Below are positions 6,373-7,228 of a stretch of DNA of 7,228 nucleotides, one piece after another. Under the pieces are notes generated by a model. The model was not told the DNA's origin. It did not search any database and saw nothing but the letters and a program-made list of their open reading frames with translations. The translations under genes and the position numbers were made by a program. Source of the DNA: an uncultured Flavobacteriaceae bacterium. GTDB taxonomy: Bacteria; Bacteroidota; Bacteroidia; Flavobacteriales; Flavobacteriaceae. The stretch lies in contig CALIIP010000257.1 in NCBI GenBank assembly GCA_938018045.1, positions 1 to 7,228 of the forward strand, in the 5' to 3' direction. Position 1 is the first letter of the stretch. Every line of letters begins with the position of its first letter.

Positions 6373-6373
6373 A

Positions 6374-6625
6374 ATGGCTAAAAAAGGAGGTCTTAGTATC
6401 AATTCTCTGGAAACTAGAACGGCTAAAAAGATTCTGTTCTTTTTATCTAAAGGTTATACCCAAAAGGAGATAGCGCATAAACTATCTGAATTAGATTTAA
6501 AACCTAATTCCACTAGAAGCATTGAATTATATATTGCTCAAATAAAGAAAATGAACGGCATTAAGACAACCTTAGAGCTAATGTATAAATATGGCAAGGG
6601 TAATAAAATTGTTTACAAAAAGTAA
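6374..6625 (+). CDS. Small LuxR/GerE-like helix-turn-helix protein
   Basis: This 83-residue protein consists almost entirely of a GerE-type DNA-binding fold. LETRTAKKILFFLSKGYTQK (12-31) followed by EIAHKL (32-37) corresponds to the first helices (compare the family pattern of a Glu/Arg-rich start, then GxSxKEIA). SIELYIAQIKKMNGIKT (49-65) corresponds to the recognition helix and the usual I..K..V tail. There is no receiver or sensor domain, so it would be a stand-alone regulator or a partner of a kinase or other protein elsewhere. It is cytoplasmic and basic. Upstream it has an inverted repeat and a direct repeat that could be its own operator. The next gene starts 87 bp downstream, with a weak promoter-like TTG-17 bp-TAACTTG near 6645-6671, so they may be separately transcribed. 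The ATG start is preceded by AAAG, with no stronger alternative. Confidence 0.72.
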   Translation: MAKKGGLSINSLETRTAKKILFFLSKGYTQKEIAHKLSELDLKPNSTRSIELYIAQIKKMNGIKTTLELMYKYGKGNKIVYKK

Positions 6626-6712
6626 AAGTCCATATAAAGGATGAATTGAAGAAAAGAATTAATTGTAACTTGTAAAAAGAAAGGATAGATATTAAGGTTG
6701 TTGTACAAATGT

Positions 6713-6898
6713 ATGCTTATGCAAGTCAATTTTCAAAATAAGAAAGAAAGTAATTTGGAACAGGAACTTGCATTTCTGCGTCTGAGTCCTGGAGAGCGTT
6801 TTAATTATTGGTTAAACTTAATAGTAAGTTCTCAACAAATTCCCAATAACAGACGAAAAGCAAAAAGCGATAACTTTTTGATTGTTATTAAGAGTTAG
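6713..6898 (+). CDS. Small protein upstream of nucleotidyltransferase
   Basis: This 61-residue cytoplasmic protein is charged and helical at its N-terminal half. It contains LRLSPGERFNYWLNLIVSSQ and ends with a lysine-rich strand-like tail (KAKSDNFLIVIKS). The pattern of a Leu/Thr/Ser-Pro-x-Glu-Arg motif followed by a short helix is seen in small Bacteroidota proteins encoded just before nucleotidyltransferase-fold genes, which I recall only as a family resemblance. Only 3 bp separate its stop from the next start, so the two are almost certainly translated from one mRNA and probably function together. The start is uncertain: ATG 6713, ATG 6719 and an upstream TTG at 6698 are all possible. I prefer 6713. 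Confidence 0.6.
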   Translation: MLMQVNFQNKKESNLEQELAFLRLSPGERFNYWLNLIVSSQQIPNNRRKAKSDNFLIVIKS

Positions 6899-6901
6899 TT
6901 C

Positions 6902-7228
6902 ATGAAGGATTGGCAACAAAACATCAAAGAGTTTGTTTCAAAAGCAAACATCCATAATGTTAAAATGATTATGGTAGGTGGTGGGGCAGTTCAATTTCAT
7001 GGTTACCCAAGAAATTCATTAGACGTTGATTTTTGGATTGATACTTCTAAGGAAAACTTTGATAAGTTATTAAAGGTCTTTGGCGATATGGGATATGATA
7101 TTGAACACTTTCCAGAGAAGGTGTTAAACCAAGAGCAAAATATATCAATTAAGTTCGCTCCCATAGATTTAAACTTAGAACTTATCACCAATTTTTCGGT
7201 AAATAAATCTTTTAAAGAGGCCTATAGT
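6902..7228 (+). CDS. Nucleotidyltransferase-fold protein, N-terminal part (partial)
   Basis: The frame is open for 109 codons to the end of the window. It carries the minimal nucleotidyltransferase signature: a Gly-rich motif MVGGGAVQFHG (24-34), then RNSLDVDFWID (37-47) with the paired metal-binding aspartates Asp41 and Asp43. IDLNLELI (88-95) may supply the third acidic residue (Asp89 or Glu93). Such proteins transfer nucleotides to proteins or small molecules and include antitoxin/toxin (AbiEii-like and MNT) enzymes. The 61-residue protein 3 bp upstream is a likely partner, giving a two-gene module of possible toxin-antitoxin or defence type, which is inference. The C-terminal half, needed to assign the subfamily, is outside the window. 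Confidence 0.8.
   Translation, partial: MKDWQQNIKEFVSKANIHNVKMIMVGGGAVQFHGYPRNSLDVDFWIDTSKENFDKLLKVFGDMGYDIEHFPEKVLNQEQNISIKFAPIDLNLELITNFSVNKSFKEAYS

Larger units (their letters stand above)
6091..6373. other. Non-coding spacer before the HTH gene
   Basis: No gene is supported in these 283 bp. The longest tempting frame starts at an ATG inside MITE copy 2 (6074) and reads 22 codons to a stop at 6140-6142, ending AAIIDEVISKLVE. It is too short to call and may be a gene relic. The right half holds a 10-bp inverted repeat (6292-6323) and a 16-bp direct repeat whose second copy abuts the next start codon. Confidence 0.6.

Noticed and set aside
7003..7191. Minus-strand open frame of 62 codons
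   Set aside because: It is antisense to the nucleotidyltransferase, whose plus-strand frame shows the family motifs and continues to the window end.

Overview
The window looks like AT-rich chromosomal DNA from a Bacteroidota, most likely a member of the Flavobacteriaceae. The reasons are a GLPGLI-family protein, a TonB-dependent receptor with an N-terminal carboxypeptidase-regulatory-like domain, signal peptides ending just before Gln, few Shine-Dalgarno sites, and small flavobacterial-type HTH and nucleotidyltransferase genes. No RNA genes or CRISPR arrays were seen.

Left part (1-795) is a wrecked type I restriction locus. The 3' end of an IS21-family element (istB tail, then its right terminus ending at 186) abuts a 458-bp piece of the hsdR C-terminal region on the minus strand (187-644). 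That piece is cut on its other side by a 151-bp sequence (645-795).

The same 151-bp sequence recurs in the same orientation at 5940-6090, with 143 of 151 positions identical and no gaps. It starts TG, ends CA, has imperfect terminal inverted repeats and carries IS21-like subterminal repeats. I interpret it as a non-autonomous, MITE-like derivative of an IS21-type element. No target duplications are visible around either copy.

Between the two copies lies a cell-envelope cassette (932-5873). A secreted protein with a carboxypeptidase-regulatory-like domain is transcribed leftward. Facing the other way are a 75-residue secreted peptide with two cysteines, a strong hairpin, a GLPGLI-family periplasmic protein, and an 897-residue TonB-dependent outer-membrane receptor. 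GLPGLI and receptor genes are commonly neighbours in this phylum. The order peptide, hairpin, GLPGLI, receptor suggests a highly expressed small secreted product with a lower-expressed envelope pair. That functional link is inference.

Right part (5874-7228) has about 500 bp without a gene, which holds MITE copy 2, a 10-bp inverted repeat and a 16-bp direct repeat. It is followed by a small LuxR/GerE-like HTH protein, then a tightly linked pair: a 61-residue protein and a nucleotidyltransferase-fold protein that runs off the window end. This pair resembles minimal nucleotidyltransferase modules seen in accessory regions. The window as a whole reads as an accessory, rearranged island.
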